NCBI GenBank assembly: GCA_003225175.1
Contig: QIBA01000036.1
Location: forward strand, 107,919-171,918
Source: Acidobacteriota bacterium
Lineage (GTDB): Bacteria; Acidobacteriota; Terriglobia; Terriglobales; Acidobacteriaceae
Direction of reading: 5' to 3'
Length of the DNA stretch: 64,000 bases
The notes under the pieces were generated by a model. It was given only the letters and a program-made list of their open reading frames with translations. It did not search any database and was not told the DNA's origin. Made by a program: the position numbers and the translations under genes. Positions 38,592 through 47,836 of this stretch are shown here, one piece after another; position 1 is the stretch's first letter, and every line of letters starts with the position of its first letter.

Positions 38592-38721
38592 GGATCGGGT
38601 GATCGGGTGAAGTAGGAACCGGTCCGTGCGATCATGGCTCCTGCAAACTCGGCTGGCAAGGCTGGCGCGACAGACTTTACTTCGGTTTTTCACTTCACCC
38701 GATAACCCAATCATCCGATCC
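38592..38721. repeat. Intergenic hairpin with tandem-unit arms (GATCGGGTG units)
   Basis: The left arm 38592-38614 (GGATCGGGTGATCGGGTGAA) and right arm 38691-38721 (CACTTCACCCGATAACCCAA then TCATCCGATCC) are inverted and both built of ~8-nt units. It fills the gap between mutM and the ROK gene. The same unit is seen at 59617-59855 and 61856-61898. Confidence 0.6.
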
Positions 38722-38777
38722 CCAGATGCCCCACAGATTACAATTCAAGTCTTGCTCGCATCCAGTTCCAGACGAAA

Positions 38778-39767
38778 ATGCCTGAACCGAATCGCTTCTC
38801 CATAGGTGTCGACCTCGGCGGCACAAACATGCGCATTGCTGCTGTCGACGAGAGTGGCAAGCAGCTCGAACTAATCACTACCAGCACGGAGGTAAAACGT
38901 GGTCGTGATTTGGTGGTTGCCGATATTTGCGACTCGATCCGCGCGCTCCGCAGGAAGTTCGACGGTCGAGGGCAATTCGCTGGCACGGGAATCGGCGTGC
39001 CGGGAATCATCGATATGCAGAGCGGCACGGTGCTGCAGTCGCCTAACTTACCCGACTGGAAAAACTATCCTGTCCGCGAGGAGATTCAGCGGCGCCTTGA
39101 TAGTCAGGTGATTCTCGAAAATGACGCCAACGCGGCGGCTCTGGGCGAAAAATGGATGGGGGCAGGCCGTGACGCCGAGTCAATGTGCATGTTCACGCTT
39201 GGCACGGGCGTTGGTGCAGGCATCGTGCTTGATGGCAAGGTCTGGCACGGCATGACGGGCATGGCCGGCGAGTGCGGCCACATCACAGTCTTTCCGGATG
39301 GCGTGCCATGCGGTTGCGGGAACCGCGGATGTGTTGAGCAGTACGCCTCGGCAACGGCTGTCAAGCGAATGGCGATCGAGGCGATCGCGAGTGGGAAGGC
39401 TCCAGAGCTCGCGCGTGCTATGAGCGAGAATCCCGAGTTCAGCTCCAAGGTTGTCTTTCAATACGCATTGCAAGGCGATGCCTCCGCCAAGCAGATATTC
39501 GACATTGTCGGACGCGTGCTTGGTCTTGTCTTAGCTGACATGATCAACACACTGAATCTACCGATGTATGTACTCGGCGGAGGACTCGCCAGCGGATGGG
39601 AGGCGTTTGCGCCGGCAATGTTCGAGGAGCTGCGCAAACGATCGTACGTTTATGTCGCCACGGTGCCAAATGAGACGCTGCCTGCGCGCAAGCACACGAT
39701 GATCACGAGGGCATTGCTCGGAAGCGATGCGGGACTAATTGGCGCAGCGAGATTGGCATTGATGTGA
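38778..39767 (+). CDS. ROK-family sugar kinase (glucokinase-like)
   Basis: 329 residues. ATP-binding start GVDLGGTNMRIAAVDE. Sugar site: LENDANAAALGEKW, with the ROK Glu-His in GECGHI. Zinc motif CGCGNRGCVEQYAS. The C-terminal nucleotide motif is YVLGGGLASGW. Glucose is the likely substrate but other hexoses cannot be excluded. There is no DNA-binding domain, so it is an enzyme rather than a ROK repressor. Its stop overlaps the GTG of a small open frame (GTGA). Confidence 0.9.
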   Translation: MPEPNRFSIGVDLGGTNMRIAAVDESGKQLELITTSTEVKRGRDLVVADICDSIRALRRKFDGRGQFAGTGIGVPGIIDMQSGTVLQSPNLPDWKNYPVREEIQRRLDSQVILENDANAAALGEKWMGAGRDAESMCMFTLGTGVGAGIVLDGKVWHGMTGMAGECGHITVFPDGVPCGCGNRGCVEQYASATAVKRMAIEAIASGKAPELARAMSENPEFSSKVVFQYALQGDASAKQIFDIVGRVLGLVLADMINTLNLPMYVLGGGLASGWEAFAPAMFEELRKRSYVYVATVPNETLPARKHTMITRALLGSDAGLIGAARLALM

Positions 39768-39955
39768 AAAGCACCGGCAATGCGATTAGCACCATTAGGC
39801 AAGGTGGTATCGGCCGCCCTCAGCCGGATTTCTGCTTACAACTGCATGACCCCGAGGTTTACCGCGCAATGGTTACAAGAATCATATCTCGCACTGCGGA
39901 AACCGAATACCGGCCGAGGCCGACCCGAAGCACGTTGCTTCATGGCTTGGGATGA
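39764..39955 (+). CDS. Possible small gene coupled at both ends
   Basis: 63 codons from GTG 39764 to TGA 39955. The start overlaps the ROK stop by 4 nt (GTGA) and the stop overlaps the protease ATG by 4 nt (ATGA). That double junction is typical of a real operon gene; otherwise it must be coincidence. The product (MKSTGNAISTIRQGGIGRPQ...) is basic and has no recognised fold or membrane segment. No strong ribosome-binding site. Treat as a candidate only. Confidence 0.35.
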   Translation: MKSTGNAISTIRQGGIGRPQPDFCLQLHDPEVYRAMVTRIISRTAETEYRPRPTRSTLLHGLG

Positions 39956-40959
39956 GCGTCTCCGCAAGCACAACTCACAAGTCGCTTCGCCTTGCAATCG
40001 CGATATTTGTCGTCCTTATCGCTATTGGCTGGAAACTAGTCATGCTCAGCGGACTCGCGGCTCGCGTCCAGGGGCACCTTCTCTCCGCATATATCAGCTT
40101 TGCTCTGCTCGTAATGCCAATCTGGTTCTTTGGCTTTGGAATCGCGGACCGTCTACGAGTGCTTCTCAGTTCTGCATTTTCGCGCGTCTCTCTCGCGGCT
40201 TTCTTTGCCATGCCGTACGCAGTCTTTGCACTACCCGCGCGCGAGTTTCGTTGGAGAATTCAACTTGGATTCCTATTGATCTGTCTGGCAGGAGCTGCGC
40301 TGTTAGAGTGGGCACGCCGCCAGCACGGAACTGCACGCGGTGGGTGGCAGGACGTTATTGTCCTGGTGACGCTTGGACTGTCAGTGGACCTGCGGGTGTT
40401 TGAATCGGCATGGCCGTATGCCGGCATTAGCGGACTGTCGAAGCTGGTGCTGGTCGACCTGGCTCTCTACGGGTATCTCGTGATACGGCAACTTGAAGGT
40501 ATTGGCTACGATCTGAGAGCGAACCTCAGCGACGTGGTAATCGGAGTGCGCGAGTTTGTTTTCCTCGCTCCGATCGCAATTGCCCTTGGATTATCTCTCC
40601 ATTTCCTGCATTGGCACTGGACAATGCCGCGTCTCTGGCTTCCAGTTGCTGCGTGGGCGTTCACGTTCCTCTTTATCGCCATTCCGGAAGAGCTGTTCTT
40701 TCGGGGGCTGGTACAGAACCTTCTCGAACGCTCCTGCGGTAGGCACGCCTCGCTCGTTATCGCCTCGATACTCTTTGGGCTCTCGCATTTTAATAAGCGT
40801 CTCGGGACCGCTAGCGGCGCATTTAACTGGCGATATGTCTTGTTGGCAGCCGTCGCTGGAATTTTCTATGGGAGAGCATGGATGGCAAGGCGTCGCCTCA
40901 TGGCTTCGGCGATTACCCATACGAGCATCGATGTGACCTGGGGAATTTGGCTGAGGTAA
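39952..40959 (+). CDS. CPBP-family intramembrane metalloprotease
   Basis: 335 residues with about eight membrane helices. The protease motifs are in the C-terminal third: IPEELFFRGLVQNLLER (EExxxR), FGLSHFNKR (FxxxH) and ITHTSIDVTWG (HxxxD-like). CAAX/CPBP proteins of this type process membrane peptides or prenylated substrates; the substrate here is unknown. ATG 39952 has a poor ribosome-binding site, consistent with coupling to the frame before it. Confidence 0.87.
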   Translation: MSVSASTTHKSLRLAIAIFVVLIAIGWKLVMLSGLAARVQGHLLSAYISFALLVMPIWFFGFGIADRLRVLLSSAFSRVSLAAFFAMPYAVFALPAREFRWRIQLGFLLICLAGAALLEWARRQHGTARGGWQDVIVLVTLGLSVDLRVFESAWPYAGISGLSKLVLVDLALYGYLVIRQLEGIGYDLRANLSDVVIGVREFVFLAPIAIALGLSLHFLHWHWTMPRLWLPVAAWAFTFLFIAIPEELFFRGLVQNLLERSCGRHASLVIASILFGLSHFNKRLGTASGAFNWRYVLLAAVAGIFYGRAWMARRRLMASAITHTSIDVTWGIWLR

Positions 40960-41332
40960 GCAGGACGAAAAGGCTTTCGGCTCCGAAGCTTCACATTCCA
41001 GCCGACCCAAAGTTGAATTTCAGTTCTTTTGTCTCTGCCAAGAAGCGAGCAAGATCTCTGTGGGTTCCCTGCTAATTCTTTGTCTGCGTTGAAAATGCCA
41101 CCTAAGCGCTCTATTCTCTGAATGATAGGCGGAAATCCAGGAAGGTCCTTGTTTGTTGCCTGCCTTAGCCGAATTTACAATTTCTGGACAGAATTCGACA
41201 GCTTCGAGCTTCAATTCGGAATCTTCCCCTTTTCCTCGTTGTTTTTTTTTCCGGCGTTTGTCTTCCCCGAACCCTCCTTAGCAACGGAATCATCGAACCC
41301 AGGAGAAACTTGTCGCGTTCACCGGGTTTAGG
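40960..41332. other. Gene-free stretch, nothing recognised
   Basis: A short open frame on the plus strand (41122-41331) is Phe-rich and lacks a ribosome-binding site, so I do not call it. A run of nine T lies near 41243-41251. No hairpin or promoter stands out. Confidence 0.45.
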
Positions 41333-42694
41333 ATGGCTGGAGTAGTGTCAGCCGGGTTCCTCAGTATCCGCGAAATGTCCCCCGAAGAACTGAAACTCGA
41401 AGAGCAAAACGCCCTCGAGCACGCTCACCACAGCGCTCTAGAACGTATCCGCTCCTTCGAGCAGACCTTGGAGAGTGCCACCAAGACTATGCTCTTCAGC
41501 GAGATCGCTAAGCTCGCTGTCGATTCCTTCCGCTCCAGCAAGGTGCGATTTGCGCTAACGGCGCTCGGTATGGTCATTGGGACGGCTTCACTCATCCTTG
41601 TTGTTACTATTGGCCTTACAGGAAAGCAATACATCCTCAATCAAATTCAGGCGATTGGCGCCAACATGATCTACGCCTACTACGAGGGTGGCAGCAACTC
41701 CTCGTTTAGCACCGTACAGAAGGACGAACTTACAGAAGATGACGTTCGGGTGGTTCGCCAGGAAGTGCCAGATATCGTAGCCGCCTCGCCAATGGTGGAG
41801 CTGCACGATCGCATTTCGGTGGGGGAGGGCAAGCAGCGGGATCTGCTGGTACTTGGAGTGTCCTCCGAGTACGAGATCGTGCGCAATCTGTTGATCCCTT
41901 CCGGCCGCTTCTTCGACGAAGAAGAATCGATGACGCGCACCAAAGTAGCGGCGATCACAGTTCAGCTCGCACGGCGGCTGTATGGCAACGAAGACGCGGC
42001 GGTGGGCCAGGTTATCAAGATCAGCAATCTTCCGTTCACGATTATCGGCACTTTTAAGGAGCGAGTAGAGACCTTCGGGCAATCGGAAATTGCGGAAGAC
42101 ACAATTCTGATTCCCTATACTGTGGCCAAATATTTCACAGGCACTGCCGCTGTGAAGCAGATCTTCTTCTCAATGGGTGATGCCACCGAGGTCCCTAAGG
42201 CCACGGAGGAGATTCACAAAGTTCTCCAATCAAGGCATCGCGCCCAGTCCGTGTATCACGTCGAGAATCTCACTCAGTTGCTGGCAGTTGCGGCGCAAAC
42301 TGCCAATGCCCTGACTGTAGTTCTGCTGCTGATTGCCACGGTCACCCTTGTGGTTAGTGGCGTCGGCATCATGAACATCATGCTCGCAAACGTGCGCTCG
42401 AGAATACGAGAGATCGGAATTCGCAAGGCGGTTGGCGCTACGCGTCAGGAGATCCGGCTGCAGTTCCTGACCGAAGCCGTATTCATTTCGCTTACCGGCG
42501 GCATGCTTGGGACGGTGATCGGACTATCCGTCCCATTTTCCGTCCGATTCTTCACCGAATACCGCATTCCCGTTTCGGGGCTTTCGGCGATAATCGCCAT
42601 TCTCGTAGCCTCGGGCGTCGGCATCATCTTCGGAACTGTTCCCGCAACCAGAGCTGCCCAACTCGACACAGTTGAGGCGCTTCGTTACGAGTAA
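41333..42694 (+). CDS. ABC transporter permease, MacB/FtsX type
   Basis: 453 residues. A ~60-residue cytoplasmic extension precedes the first helix (FALTALGMVIGTASLILVVTIG). A large extracytoplasmic MacB-PCD domain follows (~residues 85-320). The three C-terminal FtsX helices have VVSGVGIMNIMLANVRSRIR and EIGIRKAVGATRQEI, hallmark coupling-helix sequence. No ATPase or membrane-fusion gene is beside it, so its partners must be elsewhere. The ATG at 41333 is taken as given; the MSPEELKLEEQ start inside is also possible. Confidence 0.88.
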   Translation: MAGVVSAGFLSIREMSPEELKLEEQNALEHAHHSALERIRSFEQTLESATKTMLFSEIAKLAVDSFRSSKVRFALTALGMVIGTASLILVVTIGLTGKQYILNQIQAIGANMIYAYYEGGSNSSFSTVQKDELTEDDVRVVRQEVPDIVAASPMVELHDRISVGEGKQRDLLVLGVSSEYEIVRNLLIPSGRFFDEEESMTRTKVAAITVQLARRLYGNEDAAVGQVIKISNLPFTIIGTFKERVETFGQSEIAEDTILIPYTVAKYFTGTAAVKQIFFSMGDATEVPKATEEIHKVLQSRHRAQSVYHVENLTQLLAVAAQTANALTVVLLLIATVTLVVSGVGIMNIMLANVRSRIREIGIRKAVGATRQEIRLQFLTEAVFISLTGGMLGTVIGLSVPFSVRFFTEYRIPVSGLSAIIAILVASGVGIIFGTVPATRAAQLDTVEALRYE

Positions 42695-42795
42695 CCATAG
42701 TCGAGGCTCTGCTGATTGCTCTTGGTACCCTCTCAGGCTGCAAAAAGAACGTGAGGGATGAGCTTCGCTAGAGGATCATCCCTTAAGTTTGGGGA

Positions 42796-43089
42796 CTATC
42801 GCATATTTCGAATCGGGCTTATCTTTTCGCGTGCTTGTCGCCCAATCTGACCTGTACGGCGTCGGAGCCGGGCAGTCTGCTCGCCTAAGCCCTGAACCGC
42901 GTCGTCAAATTTATCGCGGATAGCCTTTCGCAACTCTGGGCCCGATTTAGGAGCGAGAAACAAGGAAAGCAAAGCTCCTATGCCTGCGCCGATCACGAGA
43001 TACACGATCGCGTTTCTGGCGCCCTCCACCATGGAACATTGCGCGGCGGTGTATTCACCGTATTTCTTATAGTCGTTCATAGCTCTCAT
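42796..43089 (-). CDS. YtxH-domain membrane protein
   Basis: 97 residues (ATG 43089, or MNDYKKYGEY from 43080). One membrane helix with the YtxH signature AGIGALLSLFLAPKSGPELR, then a basic helical tail (KFDDAVQGLGEQTARLRRR). The start overlaps the stop of the CBS gene (ATGA), so they are co-translated. YtxH proteins are general-stress-associated; no biochemical role is known. Confidence 0.85.
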   Translation of the reverse strand: MRAMNDYKKYGEYTAAQCSMVEGARNAIVYLVIGAGIGALLSLFLAPKSGPELRKAIRDKFDDAVQGLGEQTARLRRRTGQIGRQAREKISPIRNMR

Positions 43090-43925
43090 GCAAGCTTGCG
43101 AGTGCGCCTCTTTCGGCCGGTCTGGGCGTCGTCGCGAATCGCCACTACGCGATTGTTGCGTTTCAGTTCATCGCGAGCTTGCTGATTCGAGATTCCCTGG
43201 CCCTGCTTCTTCTGTCCAAGCACGCCCAAATCCTGCTTGGGACGCCCTTCAGAAATTGGACGCAATTTACTCTTCCCGGCAGTTGCTCCCTTCTTCTCCT
43301 GCGACGCTTGATGGTGACGGTTGTTATGGCGCTCACGCGTCTGCGACATTGCCAGGTCTTTCTCCTCGGAAAACTCCAGATCCATGTCTTCGTCATCGTT
43401 GAAGTTTGCTGTTGCAGCATGTGGAGCACGTGAGCCGCCCTCGTGCGCAGAAGCGGATAGTCGATCTGCTGCTTCCCGTCTCATAGGCTGCGAAATTGCC
43501 TCACCCTTAACCCCTTGAGAAATCTCACGCAGAGCTGCGCCTGAAGTTTCCGGCTGGGAGGCTTTTACCGCCAGGTCTCCGATTGAAATCATGCCGACGA
43601 GCTCTCCGTCTTCGCACACCGGCAGGCGACGGATCTGCTTATCGGCCATTAGCCGTGCTGCCTCCTCCACATCCACATCCGGCTCGATGGTTTCCAGCTC
43701 GTGACTGAGCACCTCCTCGACGCTCGTATCGGAGGGATCCTTGCCCTCGGCTACACAGCGCACTACGATGTCCCGATCTGTGATGATGCCGACCAGGTCA
43801 TCGTCTTCATCCACCACGGGTATCGCCCCGACGTTTTCAACCTTCATGATGGAGGCTGCTTCTTCCAACGTGCTGTTCATCTGAACGGTTTCCACTTCCG
43901 TCGTCATGACCTCAGAGACCTTCAT
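43086..43925 (-). CDS. CBS-domain pair protein with basic C-terminal tail
   Basis: 279 residues. Two CBS domains fill residues 1-125 (VGIITDRDIVVRCVAEG and VGMISIGDLAVKAS are the ligand-binding strands), usually binding adenine nucleotides. The remaining ~150 residues are disordered-looking, first acidic, then Lys/Arg/Gln-rich, ending GRKRRTRKLA, and might bind nucleic acid. Coupled to a YtxH gene; this pairing suggests a stress-linked unit. Confidence 0.85.
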   Translation of the reverse strand: MKVSEVMTTEVETVQMNSTLEEAASIMKVENVGAIPVVDEDDDLVGIITDRDIVVRCVAEGKDPSDTSVEEVLSHELETIEPDVDVEEAARLMADKQIRRLPVCEDGELVGMISIGDLAVKASQPETSGAALREISQGVKGEAISQPMRREAADRLSASAHEGGSRAPHAATANFNDDEDMDLEFSEEKDLAMSQTRERHNNRHHQASQEKKGATAGKSKLRPISEGRPKQDLGVLGQKKQGQGISNQQARDELKRNNRVVAIRDDAQTGRKRRTRKLA

Positions 43926-44107
43926 TCAGTAACTCCTCTCGGTTCTGTGTAAGCGCGGATGCCGCGCGGACGTGAACAAACGTATATTGGTGAGTCAAGA
44001 ATAGTTAGAAAACGTCGGCGATGGATTCAGTTGTATTTGTCCGAATCGAAAAGCGGAGCAGCAGACGCGAGCAGCGGAGGTGAATCACTGATTGTGACGA
44101 TGCAGAT

Positions 44108-44749
44108 TTAGAGAGCCTGTGTCGGGCCTTCGCGCTGCGCTGCTCGTGGTCGTCGGAACTTAAACTCATACACAAACAAGCAGATCAGGAATACGAAGCC
44201 CAAGATCACCCAGATCAAATGCCGCGCCATAATTGCAGTCATGAGGCTCACGATTCCCGGCCCGAACCTTACTACCAAGAAACCAAGGATGAGAAAGCGA
44301 ACTACTCGCCCGCTGAAAATGGCGGACATGAACAAGAGCGGTCGCATTTCGAAAACGCCGGCTGCCAGCAAAAACAGCTTGAATGGAGTGGGAGGTGGCA
44401 GCATCGCCGGCACCATCATGGCGAAGAACTCCTGATTCTCGAACCGATCTCGTAAGCGCTCGAACCGCTGTCGATCGACGTGTTTTAAGAGCAGCAGTTC
44501 GCCTCCAGCGCGGCCAATCCCGTACGGGATCAAGCTTCCCAATACCGACCCAATTGCGGCCATGAAGACGTACAGCCAAATGCTTGGAGGGTGAGCATAA
44601 ACATACCCGGCAACGACAGGATCCAGCGGGATCCCTATAGCCGCCGAGTCCATGAAGGCAACTGCGAGAATGCCCCAGGGCCCAAGTGGCTCAAGGATTG
44701 ACCACACGAAATGCGTGTAACGGGCAAGGAGGTGTTTGATGGTTTTCAA
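44108..44749 (-). CDS. DedA/VTT-domain membrane protein
   Basis: 213 residues. The VTT fold is seen in GPWGILAVAFMDSAAIGIPL, GSVLGSLIPYGIGRAGGELL and the re-entrant-loop region FFAMMVPAMLPPPTPFKLF, with four to five membrane helices. DedA proteins move or scramble undecaprenyl phosphate or other lipids; the specific substrate is unknown. It reads alone. Confidence 0.88.
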   Translation of the reverse strand: MKTIKHLLARYTHFVWSILEPLGPWGILAVAFMDSAAIGIPLDPVVAGYVYAHPPSIWLYVFMAAIGSVLGSLIPYGIGRAGGELLLLKHVDRQRFERLRDRFENQEFFAMMVPAMLPPPTPFKLFLLAAGVFEMRPLLFMSAIFSGRVVRFLILGFLVVRFGPGIVSLMTAIMARHLIWVILGFVFLICLFVYEFKFRRPRAAQREGPTQAL

Positions 44750-44813
44750 ATGGGAGGAAATCTCATTGTAACTTGAAAGCTCGGCTTAGTTAGCGGTGCG
44801 ATGGTACTCGCAC

Positions 44814-45290
44814 TTAGTGTGCTGTCTTTCCTGCCAGCAGATCGAGGGCGTGAGGTATCACTGGTAGTACCACTTTCAGAGACTGCTCTGCTCCCGCTGG
44901 ATTTCCAGGGAGGTTCAGCACTAGTGATACGCCGATAGTTCCACAGACTCCGCGCGAGAGCACTGCGAATGGAGTCTGCTTCAGCCCCTCTGCGCGCATT
45001 AGTTCTCCCACGCCGTCGAGTAGACGATCACAAACTTTACGAGTGGCTTCCGGAGTCACGTCCCGTGGGGAAACTCCTGTGCCTCCTGTAGTGAGTACGA
45101 ATCGGGCCTGACTTGCCGCAATGCGCAGTGCTGCTGCGATTTGCTGCGCTTCGTCGGGCAGGGTTTTCGTTATCGAGATTTCAAACCCAGCATCCTTCAG
45201 GCATTGTTGGAGACGGGGTCCGGAAAGATCTTCGCGTTCCCCGCGGAATGAAGAGTCGCTGATGGTGAGAACGGCGGCAGTGAGCTTCAC
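44814..45290 (-). CDS. moaB: Molybdopterin adenylyltransferase-type protein MoaB/Mog
   Basis: 158 residues. It activates molybdopterin by adenylation before metal insertion. Motifs: LTISDSSFRGEREDLSG and FVLTTGGTGVSPRDVTPEAT; LPGNPAGAEQSL near the end. The GTG start at 45290 overlaps the stop of the response regulator gene before it (GTGA). Confidence 0.9.
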   Translation of the reverse strand: MKLTAAVLTISDSSFRGEREDLSGPRLQQCLKDAGFEISITKTLPDEAQQIAAALRIAASQARFVLTTGGTGVSPRDVTPEATRKVCDRLLDGVGELMRAEGLKQTPFAVLSRGVCGTIGVSLVLNLPGNPAGAEQSLKVVLPVIPHALDLLAGKTAH

Positions 45291-46036
45291 GCGTCGAGCA
45301 CGTTCTCTTCAGCATCGCGGCTGGCCTCGTCTAGCAGGCGCAACCCTTCCATCAGGAGTGCCTGAGTTGAGCGTGTGGTGGTCTGCTCCGAACTGCTGGC
45401 GCTGAAATCAATTTCGAAGAGACCTTCGGTCCAAGTGAGTACCTTGAAAACAGCTTCGTCACCCTGCAACCCACCATAACGCGCATGATTGATCTGCCCA
45501 TCGTTGAAATAGAGATCACAGCGCTGGCTCGCGTTGGTGAGTGTAAGTCGGCAGGTCTTGTGTCCAAGCTCCAGTGATTGAAAGAGATCCATCGTGTTCA
45601 TCTGCTGTAGATTGCCGCGTACTACTGATTCCCCCGGAGCTTCCCGAGCCATCTTCTCGAGAGAGATCTTGTCCACGACGCGCTTGATACGTCGGGTGAT
45701 CTCCTTTGTGAAGAATGGCTTTTCAATTAGATCTTCGACTTGATCGTGCATAGAACGAAGCTGTTCAGTGATCTCATTCTTTGTCGCAATCAAGATCGCC
45801 GGAAGCTTCGATGTCTGCCTTCGACCATGAATTTTTTCGATCAGCTGTTTGCCATTCAACTCTGGCATGGAATAGTCGGAAATGAGCAGATCGGGAGGCG
45901 ATTCCACAACGTGCATCAGAGCCTCCGCCGCATTTCGGAATGTCTGCACGGTAGCGAAGGTCGAGATTGCCCGTCGCAGCAGCGCCAGGATCATCGGATT
46001 ATCGTCTACCAGCAGGACACGAATGTTGGCTGCCAT
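45287..46036 (-). CDS. Response regulator with DUF4388/PATAN domain
   Basis: 249 residues. Receiver domain 1-125 (LLVDDNPMI, phospho-acceptor Asp in LLISDYSMPELNG, Lys in DLIEKPFFTKE). A PATAN/DUF4388 domain follows (VVRGNLQQMNTMDLFQSLEL, then GLFEIDFSAS). There is no DNA-binding domain. Such proteins act by protein contacts in gliding, polarity or output control. It lies between moaC (9 bp upstream) and moaB (4-nt overlap), so it is transcribed with molybdenum cofactor genes. Confidence 0.87.
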   Translation of the reverse strand: MAANIRVLLVDDNPMILALLRRAISTFATVQTFRNAAEALMHVVESPPDLLISDYSMPELNGKQLIEKIHGRRQTSKLPAILIATKNEITEQLRSMHDQVEDLIEKPFFTKEITRRIKRVVDKISLEKMAREAPGESVVRGNLQQMNTMDLFQSLELGHKTCRLTLTNASQRCDLYFNDGQINHARYGGLQGDEAVFKVLTWTEGLFEIDFSASSSEQTTTRSTQALLMEGLRLLDEASRDAEENVLDA

Positions 46037-46045
46037 AGTTGGCTG

Positions 46046-46549
46046 CTATCCGCTCTCCGGCCGTCGCGAATCAGAGTTTCTCTGCTTTCGAGTGAACGTG
46101 CCGCTCTTGCCTCCGGACTTCTTTTCCAGCCGAATGTGCTCTATCACGATGCCTTTGTCCAGCGCCTTGCACATATCGTAGACCGTCAGGGCGGCAACGC
46201 TGGCTGCTACCAGCGCCTCCATCTCGACTCCCGTCTTTGCGGTGGTAGTTACTTTCGAGGCAATAGCGACGCCATTCTCGCATATGCGAGTGGTCACATC
46301 AATGAACGTAAGTGGAAGCTGGTGACACATTGGTATCAGGTCCGAAGTGCGCTTCGCTGCGGCAATACCAGCAAACCGTGCGACTTCGAGCGGATCGCCC
46401 TTAGGATTCGCAGGCAGTGAGGCGATCACATTTTTCGACATCGTTACCAACGCGGAAGCTTCAGCTTCACGCTTCGTGGGCAGTTTTTCGGAGACGTCGA
46501 CCATTCTCGCACGTCCGCGGCGATCGTAGTGGGACAGCGTGCGGGGCAT
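46046..46549 (-). CDS. moaC: Cyclic pyranopterin monophosphate synthase MoaC
   Basis: 167 residues. It completes the first step of molybdenum cofactor synthesis. Motifs: MVDVSEKLPTKREAEASA, KRTSDLIPMCHQLPL and TGVEMEALVAASVAALTVYD followed by MCKALDKG. The ATG shares its A with the TGA of moeA (TGATG), so the two are coupled. A Lys/Arg-rich tail is added after the usual end. Confidence 0.95.
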   Translation of the reverse strand: MPRTLSHYDRRGRARMVDVSEKLPTKREAEASALVTMSKNVIASLPANPKGDPLEVARFAGIAAAKRTSDLIPMCHQLPLTFIDVTTRICENGVAIASKVTTTAKTGVEMEALVAASVAALTVYDMCKALDKGIVIEHIRLEKKSGGKSGTFTRKQRNSDSRRPESG

Positions 46550-47829
46550 CAGTTATGAAGAGGTAATACTGTCATCCACTCTCCTGGCGCGAAATGCTCA
46601 CTATCCGGAGGAATGACGAGCAAACAATCGGCTCGCGCGAAGGCTGCAAGATCGCCCGATCCCTGCCACTTTACAGGCTCTACGGTGGCATCATCCCAGT
46701 TTCCCGAAACCTTTGCAGGCAGGAACCGCGTGAGACCCGTTTTCGTGCGGAGCTCTTTTCCCAAGCGCGCTTTTGTTCCTCTCAACGGGTCGTGCGCTGT
46801 ATCGCCTGAGAGTGCTCGCACCAGAATACTTGCGAACAGTTCAAAAGTGACCATTGTCGAGATGGGATTCCCAGGCAATCCGAAGAAGTACGTCCAGTGC
46901 TCCGACGGATGACGACAACGAGCCCGTCCAAATACAAGCGGCTTCCCTGGCTGGATCTGCACGCCAGTGAACAGAAACTCGGCAGAAAAATCCGAGAGCA
47001 CGTCCTCTACGACGTCGTACTCACCGGATGATACGCCGCCGCTGAGTAGCAACAAGTCGCTTTCGAGTCCCTGCGAAATCAGCTCGCGCAGTCGTGTAGG
47101 CTCATCCGGGGCTATGGGAAGCTGAACCGGCTCTCCACCCGCGGCAATCACTTGCGCTGCGAGAGAAAAGCTGTTGGAGTTACGAATCTGGTTATCGGCT
47201 GGTGCGGATTCGATAGGAACAACCTCGTCGCCAGTACTGAGGATCGCGACATGAGGACGAGAGTAAACGCTGAACTTCGATCTACCCGCCGCTGCCGCCA
47301 GTGCGATCTCGGGATGCGCAATGCGAGTTCCCGGGCTCAGCAAGACACTTCCTGCACGAGCTTCGGAGCCACGCGGCACAATGTTCTCTCCGCTTGTGAC
47401 CGATTTCAGCAGCCGAACCGCGTCCCGATTGCTTTGCGCGTGCTCCACCATGATTACAGCATCGGCTCCACGAGGAACAGGAGCGCCGGTCATGATGGAA
47501 ACGGCTTGACCGCGCTGAAGGCACGCGAAATTAGTAGGTAGTTCGCCACCCGCGCGAATCTGTCCGACGATTCTTAGCTCGGCGGGAATTGATCGGGTAT
47601 CTTCCGCTAGTACGGCATATCCGTCGCGAGTCGCGCGGGGAAAAGGCGGGAAATCCCGGTCGGCTATTATCTCCTCTGCCAGCGTGCGGCCCAACGAATT
47701 GAGGATCGGCACCTGTTCGCTTTGGCGCGGCAATTGATACAGCGACTCTGCCTGACCAGATACGCACTCACGCGCCTCGTCAAAGCTTAGGATGCGCTCG
47801 ACCCGGATTTGAGCTTTGCTTGTGGCCAT
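46549..47829 (-). CDS. moeA: Molybdopterin molybdenumtransferase MoeA
   Basis: 426 residues. It inserts molybdate into adenylated molybdopterin. Seen: GRTLAEEIIADRDFPPFPRA, IMTGAPVPRGADAVIMVE, LSTGDEVVP and LLSGGVSSGEYDVV (the MoCF-binding site), then GLPGNPISTMVTF. It begins 7 nt after the rpsA stop, so it is probably on the rpsA transcript. Confidence 0.95.
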   Translation of the reverse strand: MATSKAQIRVERILSFDEARECVSGQAESLYQLPRQSEQVPILNSLGRTLAEEIIADRDFPPFPRATRDGYAVLAEDTRSIPAELRIVGQIRAGGELPTNFACLQRGQAVSIMTGAPVPRGADAVIMVEHAQSNRDAVRLLKSVTSGENIVPRGSEARAGSVLLSPGTRIAHPEIALAAAAGRSKFSVYSRPHVAILSTGDEVVPIESAPADNQIRNSNSFSLAAQVIAAGGEPVQLPIAPDEPTRLRELISQGLESDLLLLSGGVSSGEYDVVEDVLSDFSAEFLFTGVQIQPGKPLVFGRARCRHPSEHWTYFFGLPGNPISTMVTFELFASILVRALSGDTAHDPLRGTKARLGKELRTKTGLTRFLPAKVSGNWDDATVEPVKWQGSGDLAAFARADCLLVIPPDSEHFAPGEWMTVLPLHN

Positions 47830-47836
47830 GAATTCG

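Noticed and set aside
41122..41331. Phe-rich 69-codon frame before the permease
   Set aside because: No ribosome-binding site and low-complexity T-rich sequence.
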